This document shows, one piece after another, positions 34,549 to 43,235 of a DNA stretch of 64,000 nucleotides. The stretch spans positions 1 through 64,000 of the forward strand of contig CAMXKT010000001.1 in NCBI GenBank assembly GCA_947244595.1, read 5' to 3'. How positions within the stretch are numbered: the stretch's first letter is position 1; every line of letters begins with the position of its first letter. The notes under the pieces were generated by a model. The model was not told the origin of the DNA and searched no databases. It saw nothing but the letters and a program-made list of their open reading frames with translations. Origin of the DNA: an uncultured Oscillibacter sp. (GTDB taxonomy: Bacteria; Bacillota; Clostridia; Oscillospirales; Oscillospiraceae). Made by a program: the position numbers and the translations under genes.

Positions 34549-36603
34549 ATACAGCGCCGATTCCTCCAGCCCCGCCAGTTTCAGCCGCAGGGAGCGCCGG
34601 TAGGCCCGGGAACGGACCTGTACAAAGCTCACCACAGCGGCGGACTTGTCCTTTGTGACCGCCATAATGGCGTCATAGGCCCCATTCTCCCGGTAGGACG
34701 CCAGCCGGTAGCAGTCCCCGCCCCGGAAGATCGGGCCGCACCGGCGGTACTCCTCCAGCTGCCCGGGGATGAGGGCCTGTTCCTCGGGAGACAACTTGTC
34801 CAAGTCCAGTTCGTATCCGAAGCATCCCGGCAGGGACACTCGTCCCCGGACCTGGAAGGGCGTGATCCGCCCGTTGACATGGCTGGGGCAGGCGGCCACG
34901 TGGGCCCCCATGGCGGACAGAGGATAGATCAGGGAAGTCCCCTCCTGGATCACCAGGCGGTCCACCGCCTCGGCGTTGTCGGAGGTCCAGATCTGAGGGG
35001 AGTAGTAGAGCATACCCGGATCAAACCGCCCGCCGCCGGAGCAGCAGTTTTCCAGCAAAATATCCGGGAAGTCCGTCACCAGCCGTTCTTGAAGCTCGTA
35101 CAGGCCCAGCACATACCGGTGGGCCGTCTCGCCCTGCCGCGACCGGGGAAGAGAGGGGCTGTAAACGTCCGTCAGGGGCCGGTTCATATCCCATTTCACG
35201 TAGGAGATGGGGGCGGAGCGCAGTACGGCGGAGATCTGCTCATACACGCAGTCCCGAACCTCCCGGCGGGTCAGGTCCAGCACATACTGATCCCGGGCCA
35301 GGGAGGGCGTCCGGCCGGGGATCGCCATGGCGTAGTCCGGGTGGGCCCGATAGAGCTCCGAGTCAGGAGAGATCATCTCCGGCTCCATCCAGACGCCCAG
35401 GTCCACGCCCAGCTCCGCCAGTTCCTCTCCCAGGTGCTTCAAGCCGCCCGGGAGCTTTTCCTCATTGACCCGCCAGTCCCCCAGGCTGGAGTTGGCGTCC
35501 TCCCGCCTGCCGAACCAGCCGTCGTCCACCACCAGCAGCTCGACGCCATACTTGGCCGCCTCCTGGCCCAGGTGGAGAAGGCGGTCGTGGTCGAAGTCAA
35601 AGTAGCACGCCTCCCAGCTGTTCAGCAGGGTGGGACGGCGCTTGCTCTGTCCCCGGATGAGGTGCCGCCGGAAGAAGTCGTGATAGGCGCGGCTCATGCC
35701 GCCAAGCCCCTCCCCGGAGCATACCAGGGCCGCTTCCGGGGTCTGGAAGGACGCCCCCGGCTCCAAACGCCAGGAAAACCCGTCCGGGTGAATGCCCAAG
35801 ACCGCCCGGACCTTGTTGAATTGGTCCAGCTCCGCCTGGGCCAGGAAGTTCCCGGAATAGATAAAGCTCATGCCGTAGACCAGGCCGTGTTCCTGGGCGG
35901 CGCTGTGCTCACACAGGGCCAGGAAGGGGTGGAACTGGTGGGAGGAGATGCCCCGGAGGGAGAAGGCCGCCTGTTTGCCGGAGGCCAGCGGGCGGCGGTC
36001 GATGGTCTGCTCCCGGGCCCAGCTGCCGTGGAGAGTGATGAGGTCGAAGTCCTCGTTGTCCAGCTCCAGGGAGGCGGACAGGGCGGCGGTGAGGTCGACG
36101 GCCGCGCTTCCGCCGTTTTCGACGCGGGCGGACCGAGTTATAACGTCCACGTCCTCGAAAACCGTGTAGAGGAGATGGACCTTTATGTCCGAGACCGGGT
36201 CCCGAAGGACGATCTCCAGGGTGGAACAGTTCTCCCCATAGGCGGCGGGGAGGCCCTCCAGAGGGGGCTTGCCGGGGAAAACGCGGTGGCTGTCGTAGAA
36301 CAGCTCGCAGCTCCCGCCGCCCTGGGCCGTCCGCAGGCAGGGCTGGCGGAAGTTCCCGCCGCCCCAGGCCGGGTACTCAAAGGGAAAGCAGTCGTAGAAA
36401 GACGCCCGCTCTCCGGGGTTGCCGTCCGGGGTGAAGGGGCGCTCCTCCAGACGCAGGAGATATCCCATGTTGTCGTCGGGGACGCGGGGGCCGTAGTAGA
36501 CGTGGCCCAGAAAGTTTTCACTGCCCGCAAGGCCGCACAAATAGGTGGTGCGGGGGGTGTCCAGGCGGAAGATCCGCTCCTGCTCGTTGTAGGATATTGG
36601 CAT
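34546..36603 (-). CDS. second GH36 alpha-galactosidase, C-terminally truncated by a nonsense codon
   Basis: 685 residues, a paralogue of the enzyme at 4582 (shared WEACYFDFDHDRLL, VVDDGWFGRREDAN, KWDMNRPL with the nucleophile Asp, WTSDNAEAVDRL with the acid/base, and GYELDLDKLS). The barrel and active site are complete. The C-terminal beta-sandwich stops at GLEESALY and lacks the last two or so strands, which are still encoded just after the stop. The enzyme may be unstable or still partly active. It is the last gene of the pgm-GH1-GH36 operon; GGAGG overlaps the preceding stop region. Confidence 0.88.
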   Translation of the reverse strand: MPISYNEQERIFRLDTPRTTYLCGLAGSENFLGHVYYGPRVPDDNMGYLLRLEERPFTPDGNPGERASFYDCFPFEYPAWGGGNFRQPCLRTAQGGGSCELFYDSHRVFPGKPPLEGLPAAYGENCSTLEIVLRDPVSDIKVHLLYTVFEDVDVITRSARVENGGSAAVDLTAALSASLELDNEDFDLITLHGSWAREQTIDRRPLASGKQAAFSLRGISSHQFHPFLALCEHSAAQEHGLVYGMSFIYSGNFLAQAELDQFNKVRAVLGIHPDGFSWRLEPGASFQTPEAALVCSGEGLGGMSRAYHDFFRRHLIRGQSKRRPTLLNSWEACYFDFDHDRLLHLGQEAAKYGVELLVVDDGWFGRREDANSSLGDWRVNEEKLPGGLKHLGEELAELGVDLGVWMEPEMISPDSELYRAHPDYAMAIPGRTPSLARDQYVLDLTRREVRDCVYEQISAVLRSAPISYVKWDMNRPLTDVYSPSLPRSRQGETAHRYVLGLYELQERLVTDFPDILLENCCSGGGRFDPGMLYYSPQIWTSDNAEAVDRLVIQEGTSLIYPLSAMGAHVAACPSHVNGRITPFQVRGRVSLPGCFGYELDLDKLSPEEQALIPGQLEEYRRCGPIFRGGDCYRLASYRENGAYDAIMAVTKDKSAAVVSFVQVRSRAYRRSLRLKLAGLEESALY

Positions 36604-36606
36604 GAT

Positions 36607-37890
36607 TCAGCCTCCATTTTGAAATAGTGAAGCGCCGCCGCTCCGGGCCAGGTCTCCGTACCGCCGCCCGCTATCCTTGAGGACGCGGTCCCCCGTGACG
36701 TAGTCCACATGGGCCAGGCCGAAGCGCTGGTCATAGCCCTCGGCCCACTCAAAGTTGTCGGTGAGCGCCCAGTGGAAGTAGCCCCGCACGTCCGTACCGG
36801 ACTCTACGGCCCGGCTCAGGGCCTGGAGATAGCGGGTCAGGAAGTCGACGCGCTGGGGGTTGTGAACCCGGCCGTCCAGGAAGACCCGGTCGCGGCAGGA
36901 AAGGCCGTTTTCGCTGACATACAGCGGCTTTTGATACCGCTCCGCCAGGAACCGGACGCCCCACTCCAGGGCCTCCGGGGTGATGGGCCAGCCCATGGCG
37001 GTGCGGGGAAAACCGGCGGGAAAGGGGACCGGCTCCGGTCCGTTCTCTCCCATGCGGGCGGCGGTCCCGTGATAGAGGTTCACGCCGATGAAGTCCAGCT
37101 TATCGTTATCCTCCAGGGCGGGAACGTGAGAGAAGGTGCGGATCCCCTCCGGCAGCGCAAAGGTCAGCCGCCGGGCGGCCTTGATGTCCTCCGCCCGCCC
37201 AGAGGCCGGATACCAGACCGCCCCGGTGGACGCCAGGCCCACCAGGTTCCCCGGGTCCTCCTGGTGAAGGATATCGAAGGCCAGGGCATGGGCCAGCCGG
37301 ACGTTTCTCCAGCAGTTCTCCAAACTCTGCGTGTCCAGCCGCAGCCCCGGCGCGTGTTCTCCGGTGCCGTATCCCATGCCGATGAAGCACTGGGGCTCGT
37401 TGAAGGTGAACCAGCGCCGGACCCGGCCTTTGAAATGACCGGCCATCTTGAAGGCATAGGCCGCAAAGGCGCGGACGGTCTCCTCGTTCTGCCAGCCGCC
37501 CCTGTTTTGCAGGGCCTGGGGCAGGTCCCAGTGATACAGCGTCACCCAGGGCTGGATATCCGCCTCCAGGAGGGCATCCGCCAGGCCGTCGTAATAAGCG
37601 ATCCCCTCCGGGTTCCAGGCAGTATCTCCGTCGGGAGCGATCCGGGGCCAGGCCATGGAGAAGCGGTAGGCGCTCAGCCCCATTTCCTTCAGCAAGGCCA
37701 CGTCCTCCCGCCAGCGGTGGTAGCTGTCCGCCGCCGCGTCGCCGGTGTCCCCGTGTTTGACGCTGCCCGGGGTATGGGAGAAAACGTCCCAGACGCTCTC
37801 TCCCCGGCCGTCCTCCCGGACGGCCCCCTCGATCTGGTAGGCGGCGGAGGCCGCCCCCCAGAGGAATTCTTTGGAAAAGGCCATACTCAT
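36607..37890 (-). CDS. GH1 beta-glucosidase
   Basis: 427 residues. The N-terminal signature FSKEFLWGAASAAYQIEGAVREDGRGESVWD is complete, the acid/base Glu165 is in TFNEP and the nucleophile Glu327 in YVSENG. It would split beta-glucosides, or other beta-glycosides, in the cytoplasm; there is no signal peptide. It is slightly shorter than many GH1 enzymes but no motif is missing. Its start overlaps the phosphoglucomutase stop by four bases, and GH36 follows after three bases. Confidence 0.93.
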   Translation of the reverse strand: MSMAFSKEFLWGAASAAYQIEGAVREDGRGESVWDVFSHTPGSVKHGDTGDAAADSYHRWREDVALLKEMGLSAYRFSMAWPRIAPDGDTAWNPEGIAYYDGLADALLEADIQPWVTLYHWDLPQALQNRGGWQNEETVRAFAAYAFKMAGHFKGRVRRWFTFNEPQCFIGMGYGTGEHAPGLRLDTQSLENCWRNVRLAHALAFDILHQEDPGNLVGLASTGAVWYPASGRAEDIKAARRLTFALPEGIRTFSHVPALEDNDKLDFIGVNLYHGTAARMGENGPEPVPFPAGFPRTAMGWPITPEALEWGVRFLAERYQKPLYVSENGLSCRDRVFLDGRVHNPQRVDFLTRYLQALSRAVESGTDVRGYFHWALTDNFEWAEGYDQRFGLAHVDYVTGDRVLKDSGRRYGDLARSGGASLFQNGG

Positions 37891-39557
37891 CTTTCCACCA
37901 ATTTGCCGGCGGCGGCGGACAGCGCCTCCAGCGCCGAAGCGGCCCGCGCTTCGCTGTCTCCCCGAACGGAGAGATAGACCTTTAATTTGGGTTCCGTGCC
38001 GGAGGGCCGGACGATGAGCTTCGCCTCGCCCTCCAGCCGGAATTCCAGCACGTCGGAGGGGATCAGGCCGGTATCGCCGCCCAGGTAGTCCACAGTCTCC
38101 AATACCCTCCGCCCGGCCACGGACGCTGGGGCGGTTTCCCGAAGGGAGGCCATCAGCGCGGCCATGGCCCTCATGCCGTCTTCGCCTTCAAACGCGCGGC
38201 TGAGAAGGCCGTTCCGGTAATATCCAAACCGCTCGTAAAGGGCGTTGACGGCGTCCAGCAGCGTCATGCCCTTCCCGACGTACCAGGCGGCGCACTCGCA
38301 GGCCAGCATCACGGCATTCACCCCGTCCTTGTCCCGGACGTGGGCGCCGGAGAGATAGCCGTAGCTCTCCTCAAAGCCGAAGATGAACCGCTCCGGATGT
38401 CCCTCGGCTTCCAGGAGGCCGATCTGCTCGCCGATATACTTGAACCCCGTCAGGGTCCGGCGGAGCTCCACGCCGTAGTGGGCGGCGATGAGGGAGGCCA
38501 TGTCCGTGGAGACAATGGTGGTAACGGCCACGGGATTCTCCGGCATGGTTCCCCGCTCCACGCGGGTGCGGCAGAGGTAGTCCAGGAGAAGCACGCCCAT
38601 CTCGTTGCCGGAGATCAGCCGGTAGCCGCCTTTCCCATCGGGCGCCGCCGCGCCCATGCGGTCGCAGTCCGGGTCCGTGCCCAGCATCAGGTCAGGATGG
38701 ACCTGATCGCAGAGCCGAAGGCCGGTCTCCATGGCCTCCCGAATCTCCGGGTTGGGATAGGGGCATGTGGGGAACCTGCCGTCGGGCCGCTCCTGCTCCG
38801 GGACGACCGTCACGTCCTCCACACCCATCTTTTTCAGCAGCTTTTTTACGCACTCCAGGCCGGAGCCGTTGAGGGGCGTGTAGACCAGCTTGAGCCTGGA
38901 CACGTCGTTGCCGGGGCGCAGGGCGCACACGGCGTCCACAAAGGCGTCCAGGCAGTCGTCCCCGATCCAGCGGATGGTTCCGGCCCGGAGGGCCTCGTCA
39001 AAGTCCGTCAGCTTTACGCCGTCAAAGCAGTCGGTCTTTTCAATAAAGGCCAGCACCTTGTCCGCCGCCTCCGGAGTGATCTGGCAGCCGTCGGAGCCGT
39101 AGACCTTGTAGCCGTTGTACGCGGCGGGGTTGTGGCTGGCGGTGACGCAGATCCCCGCGCCGCAGTTCAAATACCGCACCGCCCAGCTGAGGGCGGGGGT
39201 GGGCTCCAGCCGGGGATAGGGCCATGCGGTAATGCCGTTGGCGGCCAAGACCCGGGCGGCCTCCCGGGCGAAGAGCTCTCCCTTGATCCGGCTGTCCCGG
39301 GCGATGGCCACGGCTTTGGGCAGGCTAGTTGCGTTCAGGTAGTCCGCCAGCCCCTGGGTGGCCCGGTGGACCGTGTAGATGTTCATCCGGTTGGTCCCCG
39401 CGCCGAGGACCCCCCGGAGCCCCCCGGTGCCAAAGGCCAGATCCCGGTAAAAGCGGTCGGAAATCTCGTCGTCCCGGTTTTGGATCGCTTCCAGCTCTGA
39501 AATCAGGTCCGGGTCCTCCCGGGCGTTTTTCATCCAGCGGTCAAATTGTGTTCTCAT
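37887..39557 (-). CDS. phosphoglucomutase / phosphomannomutase (alpha-D-phosphohexomutase)
   Basis: 556 residues. FGTGGLRGVLGAGTNRMN and the serine loop VTASHNPAAYNGYKVYG (phosphoserine in TASHNP), the metal loop GTDPDCDRMG, the sugar-binding FGFEESYGYL and the phosphate-binding RPSGTEPKLKVYL are all present. It interconverts glucose 1- and 6-phosphate. In this operon it links glycoside breakdown to glycolysis. The start at 39557 has AAGGAGG nine bases upstream; the 22 codons above it overlap the control region. Confidence 0.94.
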   Translation of the reverse strand: MRTQFDRWMKNAREDPDLISELEAIQNRDDEISDRFYRDLAFGTGGLRGVLGAGTNRMNIYTVHRATQGLADYLNATSLPKAVAIARDSRIKGELFAREAARVLAANGITAWPYPRLEPTPALSWAVRYLNCGAGICVTASHNPAAYNGYKVYGSDGCQITPEAADKVLAFIEKTDCFDGVKLTDFDEALRAGTIRWIGDDCLDAFVDAVCALRPGNDVSRLKLVYTPLNGSGLECVKKLLKKMGVEDVTVVPEQERPDGRFPTCPYPNPEIREAMETGLRLCDQVHPDLMLGTDPDCDRMGAAAPDGKGGYRLISGNEMGVLLLDYLCRTRVERGTMPENPVAVTTIVSTDMASLIAAHYGVELRRTLTGFKYIGEQIGLLEAEGHPERFIFGFEESYGYLSGAHVRDKDGVNAVMLACECAAWYVGKGMTLLDAVNALYERFGYYRNGLLSRAFEGEDGMRAMAALMASLRETAPASVAGRRVLETVDYLGGDTGLIPSDVLEFRLEGEAKLIVRPSGTEPKLKVYLSVRGDSEARAASALEALSAAAGKLVER

Positions 39558-39597
39558 GAGGCGTCCTCCTTGCGGCAGAGTTGATCTGGAAAACAGC

Positions 39598-39743
39598 ATA
39601 ACATGCTTTTCGCAAAAGCACAATACATTTTAGCTAAATAATTAACCAAATTTTAGTCTCCTTCTTTGTACAGAAAGGTTGACGGAACCATTGGAATCCT
39701 TTATAATATTTCCACACATACAGATACCGGCAGGAGGAAATTC
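39598..39743. promoter_or_regulatory. divergent control region with a TTTAGCTAAA operator
   Basis: AT-rich region between the pgm operon and the LacI gene. It holds TTTAGCTAAA (39629-39638), a perfect 10-bp palindrome, followed by a second half-like element, CCAAATTTTAG (39646-39656). The same TTAGCTAAA core occurs again at 40848, upstream of the neighbouring ABC locus, so one LacI repressor may control both. Confidence 0.55.
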
Positions 39744-40745
39744 ATGGGAAAAGCTGTTCGTATGGCGGACATCGCGAAGGAATTGAATATCAGCGTGGTA
39801 TCCGTCTCCAAGGCCCTGGCGGGCAAGTCCGGAGTCAGCGAGGAAATGCGGGCTAAGGTGGTGGCCCTGGCCCGGGAGATGGGCTATGAGGGAAGCCGGA
39901 GCAGCGACCCCGGAGGGACCGGAAACATCGGCGTGCTGGTGTCCGACCGCTTTTTTGACGAGAATACCTTTTATACCAGCCTGTACCGCTCCCTGGTTCT
40001 CTCCAGCGGCGGCGAGGGCTTGACCTGCATGATGGAAATCGTCTCCCGGGAGGCGGAGCGGAACGCCGCGCTTCCCGCTTTGATCACCGGGCGCAAGGTG
40101 GACGGCCTGATCCTGATGGGCAACCTAGAGAGCGCGTACCTCCAGGCGGTGGTAACCAGCGGCTTCCCCTGTGTTCTTCTGGATTTTCACGCGCTGAACG
40201 GGGCGCTGGACTGCGTGATCAGCGACAACCTGGAGGGCGGCTGCGCTCTGACGGAACACCTCCTGGCCCAGGGACGGCGGGAGATCGGCTTTGTGGGCAG
40301 CATCCGGGCCACCTCCAGCATTATGGACCGGTATCTGGGCTATCAGCGGGCCCTGCGCCTGGCGGGCGTCGTCCCCCGGGAGGACTGGCTGCTGGAGGAC
40401 CGGGACCAGGAGGGGCGCTTTATCCCCCTCCGGCTGCCCCAGGAGCTGCCGGAGGCCTTTCTGTGCAGCTGCGACGAGGTAGCCTTTAATCTGATAGAGG
40501 CCCTGCGGCAGAGAGGCCTCCGGGTGCCGGAGGACGCCGCCGTATGCGGCTATGACGATTTCCGGTACGCCACGCTGTCCCAGCCCCAGCTGACCACCTA
40601 CCGGGTGGACGTGGAGCAGATGGCCAGGACCGCGGTGGCGTGTCTCACCGCCCGGGTCCGCCAGGAGGATGCCGGACCTGTATGCTATACCATCCCGGGA
40701 CGGCTGGTGGTCCGGGAGAGCTGCGGAGCGGCTGCGGAGAGTTAG
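39744..40745 (+). CDS. LacI-family transcription regulator
   Basis: 333 residues. The HTH (VRMADIAKELNISVVSVSKALAGKSGVSEEMRAKVVALAREMGY) has the LacI layout, and the periplasmic-binding-like sensor has NIGVLVSDRFF, GRKVDGLILMGNL, CALTEHLLAQGRREIGFVGS and VPEDAAVCGYDDFRYATLSQPQLTTYRVDVEQM. It is divergent from the phosphoglucomutase/GH1/GH36 operon and lies upstream of the remains of a sugar ABC locus. AGGAGG precedes the ATG at 39744. Confidence 0.93.
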   Translation: MGKAVRMADIAKELNISVVSVSKALAGKSGVSEEMRAKVVALAREMGYEGSRSSDPGGTGNIGVLVSDRFFDENTFYTSLYRSLVLSSGGEGLTCMMEIVSREAERNAALPALITGRKVDGLILMGNLESAYLQAVVTSGFPCVLLDFHALNGALDCVISDNLEGGCALTEHLLAQGRREIGFVGSIRATSSIMDRYLGYQRALRLAGVVPREDWLLEDRDQEGRFIPLRLPQELPEAFLCSCDEVAFNLIEALRQRGLRVPEDAAVCGYDDFRYATLSQPQLTTYRVDVEQMARTAVACLTARVRQEDAGPVCYTIPGRLVVRESCGAAAES

Positions 40746-40770
40746 AGAGCTCCTTCAATATTCAAAACAG

Positions 40771-40797
40771 GCGGAGGCTTCGGCCTCCGCTTTTTTT
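40771..40797 (+). terminator. intrinsic terminator after lacI
   Basis: GCGGAGGC-TTCG-GCCTCCGC (40771-40790) followed by seven T. Confidence 0.92.
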
Positions 40798-40847
40798 GCG
40801 CCCTCCTATCGGCAGGATTCACAAAAAGGTAACGGCTTTTTATGGGA

Positions 40848-40945
40848 TTAGCTAAAATTTAATTTATATATTGACTAATATTAATCAAGTAATTATGCTT
40901 AATTTATCGGCTAATTGTTGGTCGCAAATTAGCTTACAATTAGCA
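40848..40945 (+). promoter_or_regulatory. promoter and repeated TTAGC operators of the gutted ABC locus
   Basis: The promoter is TTGACT (40871-40876), 17 bases, TATGCT (40894-40899). TTAGCTAAAATTT stands at 40848-40860, just before the -35, and AATTAGC occurs twice downstream (about 40928-40933 and 40939-40944), with GGCTAATT (inverted) at 40909-40916. The shared core with 39629 suggests control by the LacI protein encoded at 39744. Confidence 0.6.
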
Positions 40946-40968
40946 AAACGAAAATGGGAGGAACTAAC

Positions 40969-41131
40969 ATGAAACATGACCGTACCCTGGGCGGAGTGGG
41001 ACGGCTCCGCCGAAGTGAAGATTTCCGGCGGGCCGCTGTGGTTCGGCCGTCGGATTGCTGCCGGGCCTAAGGACGAGGCCGCCTTGGCCGGGGCCCAGGC
41101 GCTGTGGGAAGCCATGTTTCAAGGGGATTAG
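40969..41131 (+). pseudogene. remnant reading frame, probable fusion of a lost binding-protein start to a foreign 3' end
   Basis: GGGAGG (40955-40960) is well spaced for an ATG at 40969 (M-K-H...), as expected for a signal peptide, but that frame ends after 33 Arg-rich codons. A second ATG, at 40976 in another frame, opens 51 codons (start MTVPWAEWDGSAEVKISGG, end LAGAQALWEAMFQGD) that look like real coding sequence and end at 41131, 14 bases before the next gene. The simplest reading is a deletion that joined the start of one gene to the last codons of another. The source family of the tail was not recognised. Confidence 0.5.
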
Positions 41132-41145
41132 AAAGGAGCGCGCCT

Positions 41146-41895
41146 ATGGGATTTCTGCCGAATTTTGACGGCCCCGGCCCACGGGAGGACCCGCCCCGGA
41201 AAACCGGCGTCTTCCGCCTCTGGGAGATGCTGAGCCGGGACTTTTGGGACCTGTTCCAGGCGGGCCTCTTGGCGCTGCTGGGCTGCGTTCCCTTCTTCCT
41301 GGGGGTTGGGTACAGCATGGTTACCCATACGGTGCTGCTTGCCCCGCTCCTGGGGCTGGCAGGCGGAGCCGCGGCGGGGCCCTTCCTCTGCGGACTGGCG
41401 GACACGGTTCTGCGGGGGCTCCGGGACGAGCCGGGATTGTGGTGGCTGGTCTACCGCCGGGCCTGGAAACGGAACGTCCGGTCGGCGCTCCTGCCGGGAG
41501 CCCTGGGCGGGGCGCTGCTGGGCACGCAGGTTTTCCTTTTGGCCAACGCCGGGGCCCTGCGGCTGGGCGGCGTGACCATGGCGGCCCTGGCGGCGGGGAT
41601 TCTGCTGGCGCTGGCCCTGTCGTTGTACCTCTGGCCCCTGCTGGCCCTGATGGAGCTCTCCTTTTTCCAGCTGGTGAAAAACTCCGCTCTGCTCTTTCTG
41701 GGGCGGCTGCCCCGGAGCGCGGCGGCGCTGGCCATTGTAGCCGGTTATCTGTGGCTGGCTCTGCGGTATCTGCCTCTGGCGCTGCCGCTTCTGCCCTTGA
41801 CAAACCTCTGGCTGCCGGTCTTTCCGGCCCTGTTTCTGATCTATCCCAATATCAACGAGACCTTTCAAATCGAAGAAAAATTAGGAGGAAACTGA
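41146..41895 (+). CDS. YesL-like (DUF624) membrane protein
   Basis: 249 residues with about six hydrophobic helices. FRLWEMLSRDFWDLFQAGLLALLGCVPFFLGVGY is the YesL/DUF624 opening, and the C-terminus TNLWLPVFPALFLIYPNINETF is similar to what is seen in family members encoded next to carbohydrate ABC transporters. Function unknown; it is thought to help such transporters. AAAGGAG precedes the ATG, and one base separates it from the ATPase gene. Confidence 0.75.
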   Translation: MGFLPNFDGPGPREDPPRKTGVFRLWEMLSRDFWDLFQAGLLALLGCVPFFLGVGYSMVTHTVLLAPLLGLAGGAAAGPFLCGLADTVLRGLRDEPGLWWLVYRRAWKRNVRSALLPGALGGALLGTQVFLLANAGALRLGGVTMAALAAGILLALALSLYLWPLLALMELSFFQLVKNSALLFLGRLPRSAAALAIVAGYLWLALRYLPLALPLLPLTNLWLPVFPALFLIYPNINETFQIEEKLGGN

Positions 41896-41896
41896 G

Positions 41897-43078
41897 ATGG
41901 CGACTCTGAATCTGAAAGACATCACGAAGATCTGCCCCCACAGCGGCGGCCAGAAAAAGGCCAAAAAGAAGGGAGCGGAGAAGAAAACCAATCTCCAGGT
42001 GACGGAACAGGGCGTGGTGGCGGTCCAGAAGTTCAGCCTGGACATCGCCGACAAGGAGTTTATCGTCCTGGTTGGCCCCTCCGGCTGCGGCAAGTCCACC
42101 ACCCTTCGCATGGTGGCGGGCCTGGAGGAGATCTCCGGCGGCGAGCTGTACATCGATGGAAAATTGATGAACGACGTGGAGCCCAAAAATCGGGACATCG
42201 CCATGGTCTTCCAGTCCTACGCCCTCTACCCCCATATGACCGTGTATGAGAACATGGCCTTCCCCTTGAAGCTCCGCAAGGTCCCCGGGGACGAGATCGA
42301 CAAGCGGGTCAAGGAAGCGGCGGAAATTCTGGATATCACCCAGTACCTGGACCGCAAGCCCAAGGCCCTGTCCGGCGGCCAGCGCCAGCGCGTAGCCATT
42401 GGCCGCGCCATCGTCCGGGAGCCCAAAGTCCTGCTGATGGACGAGCCTCTGTCCAACCTGGACGCCAAGCTCCGCAACCAGATGCGGGCCGAGATCATCA
42501 AGCTCCGGCAGAAAATCAACACGACCTTCATGTACGTCACCCACGACCAGACGGAGGCCATGACCCTGGGTGACCGGATCGTCATCATGAAGGACGGCTT
42601 CATCCAGCAGATCGGCACGCCCCAGGAGGTCTTCGACCACCCCGCCAACTTGTTCGTGGCCGGGTTCATCGGCACGCCGCAGATGAACTACTTTGACGCG
42701 CGGTTGGAGAAGAGCGGAGACCAGTACAGCGTCTCCGTGGGCAGTGTCAAGGTGGATCTGTCCAAGGAAAAGCAGCAGGCCATGGCGGCGAAGGGCGTTC
42801 AGCCCCAGGCCATCACCCTGGGCGTCCGGCCCAGCCACATTGTCCTGGCCCAAGGGGGAAACGCGCTGACGGCCACTGTGGACGTGTCCGAGATGATGGG
42901 CAGCGAGGTCTACCTGCACACCAACGCCATGGGGCGGGACGTGGTGATCATTGTGCCCACCATGGACCTCCAGGGAAACCACAAGGACACCTTCGCCCGG
43001 GGTGCCGAGGTGAAGTTTACATTTGCCGGAAATGTCTGCCACCTGTTTGGCGGCGACGGAAAAAATCTGGAGTTCTAA
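41897..43078 (+). CDS. MsmK/UgpC-type sugar ABC transporter ATPase
   Basis: 393 residues. Walker A GPSGCGKST, Q-loop MVFQSYALYPHMT, signature LSGGQRQRVAIGRA, Walker B VLLMDEPLSNLDAKLR and H-loop VTHDQTEAMTLGDR are intact, and a C-terminal TOBE/regulatory domain (from ~245) follows. A lysine-rich insert of ~28 residues near the start (KKAKKKGAEKK) separates the first strand from the Walker region. MsmK-type ATPases can serve several sugar transporters, which could explain why it survived here without its own binding protein and permeases. A terminator follows. Confidence 0.93.
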   Translation: MATLNLKDITKICPHSGGQKKAKKKGAEKKTNLQVTEQGVVAVQKFSLDIADKEFIVLVGPSGCGKSTTLRMVAGLEEISGGELYIDGKLMNDVEPKNRDIAMVFQSYALYPHMTVYENMAFPLKLRKVPGDEIDKRVKEAAEILDITQYLDRKPKALSGGQRQRVAIGRAIVREPKVLLMDEPLSNLDAKLRNQMRAEIIKLRQKINTTFMYVTHDQTEAMTLGDRIVIMKDGFIQQIGTPQEVFDHPANLFVAGFIGTPQMNYFDARLEKSGDQYSVSVGSVKVDLSKEKQQAMAAKGVQPQAITLGVRPSHIVLAQGGNALTATVDVSEMMGSEVYLHTNAMGRDVVIIVPTMDLQGNHKDTFARGAEVKFTFAGNVCHLFGGDGKNLEF

Positions 43079-43083
43079 GCAAG

Positions 43084-43120
43084 TACGGGGGATGCCAAAA
43101 CCTGGCATTCCCCGTATTTT
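43084..43120 (+). terminator. intrinsic terminator
   Basis: A 14-bp stem with one mismatch (43084-43097 with 43103-43116), then TTTTAT. Confidence 0.8.
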
Positions 43121-43180
43121 ATAAGGCCATTCACCACGCCTCCGGTACATGGATGGTACGGGAATTTTTCGTCATGCCTC

Positions 43181-43224
43181 AAAAAAGAGAAGCCCCCCAG
43201 GCCCCTTGTGGTTCTAGGGGGGCT
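43181..43224 (-). terminator. orphan minus-strand terminator
   Basis: On the minus strand AGCCCCCC...GGGGGGCT (43191-43224), then TCTCTTTTTT. It follows only the gene remnant at 43236-43358, so the gene it once served is otherwise gone. Confidence 0.7.
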
Positions 43225-43235
43225 GCGGCCTGTAT

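Noticed and set aside
34879..36627. 582-codon plus-strand frame opposite the second GH36 gene
   Set aside because: Shadow frame; GH36 motifs are on the minus strand.
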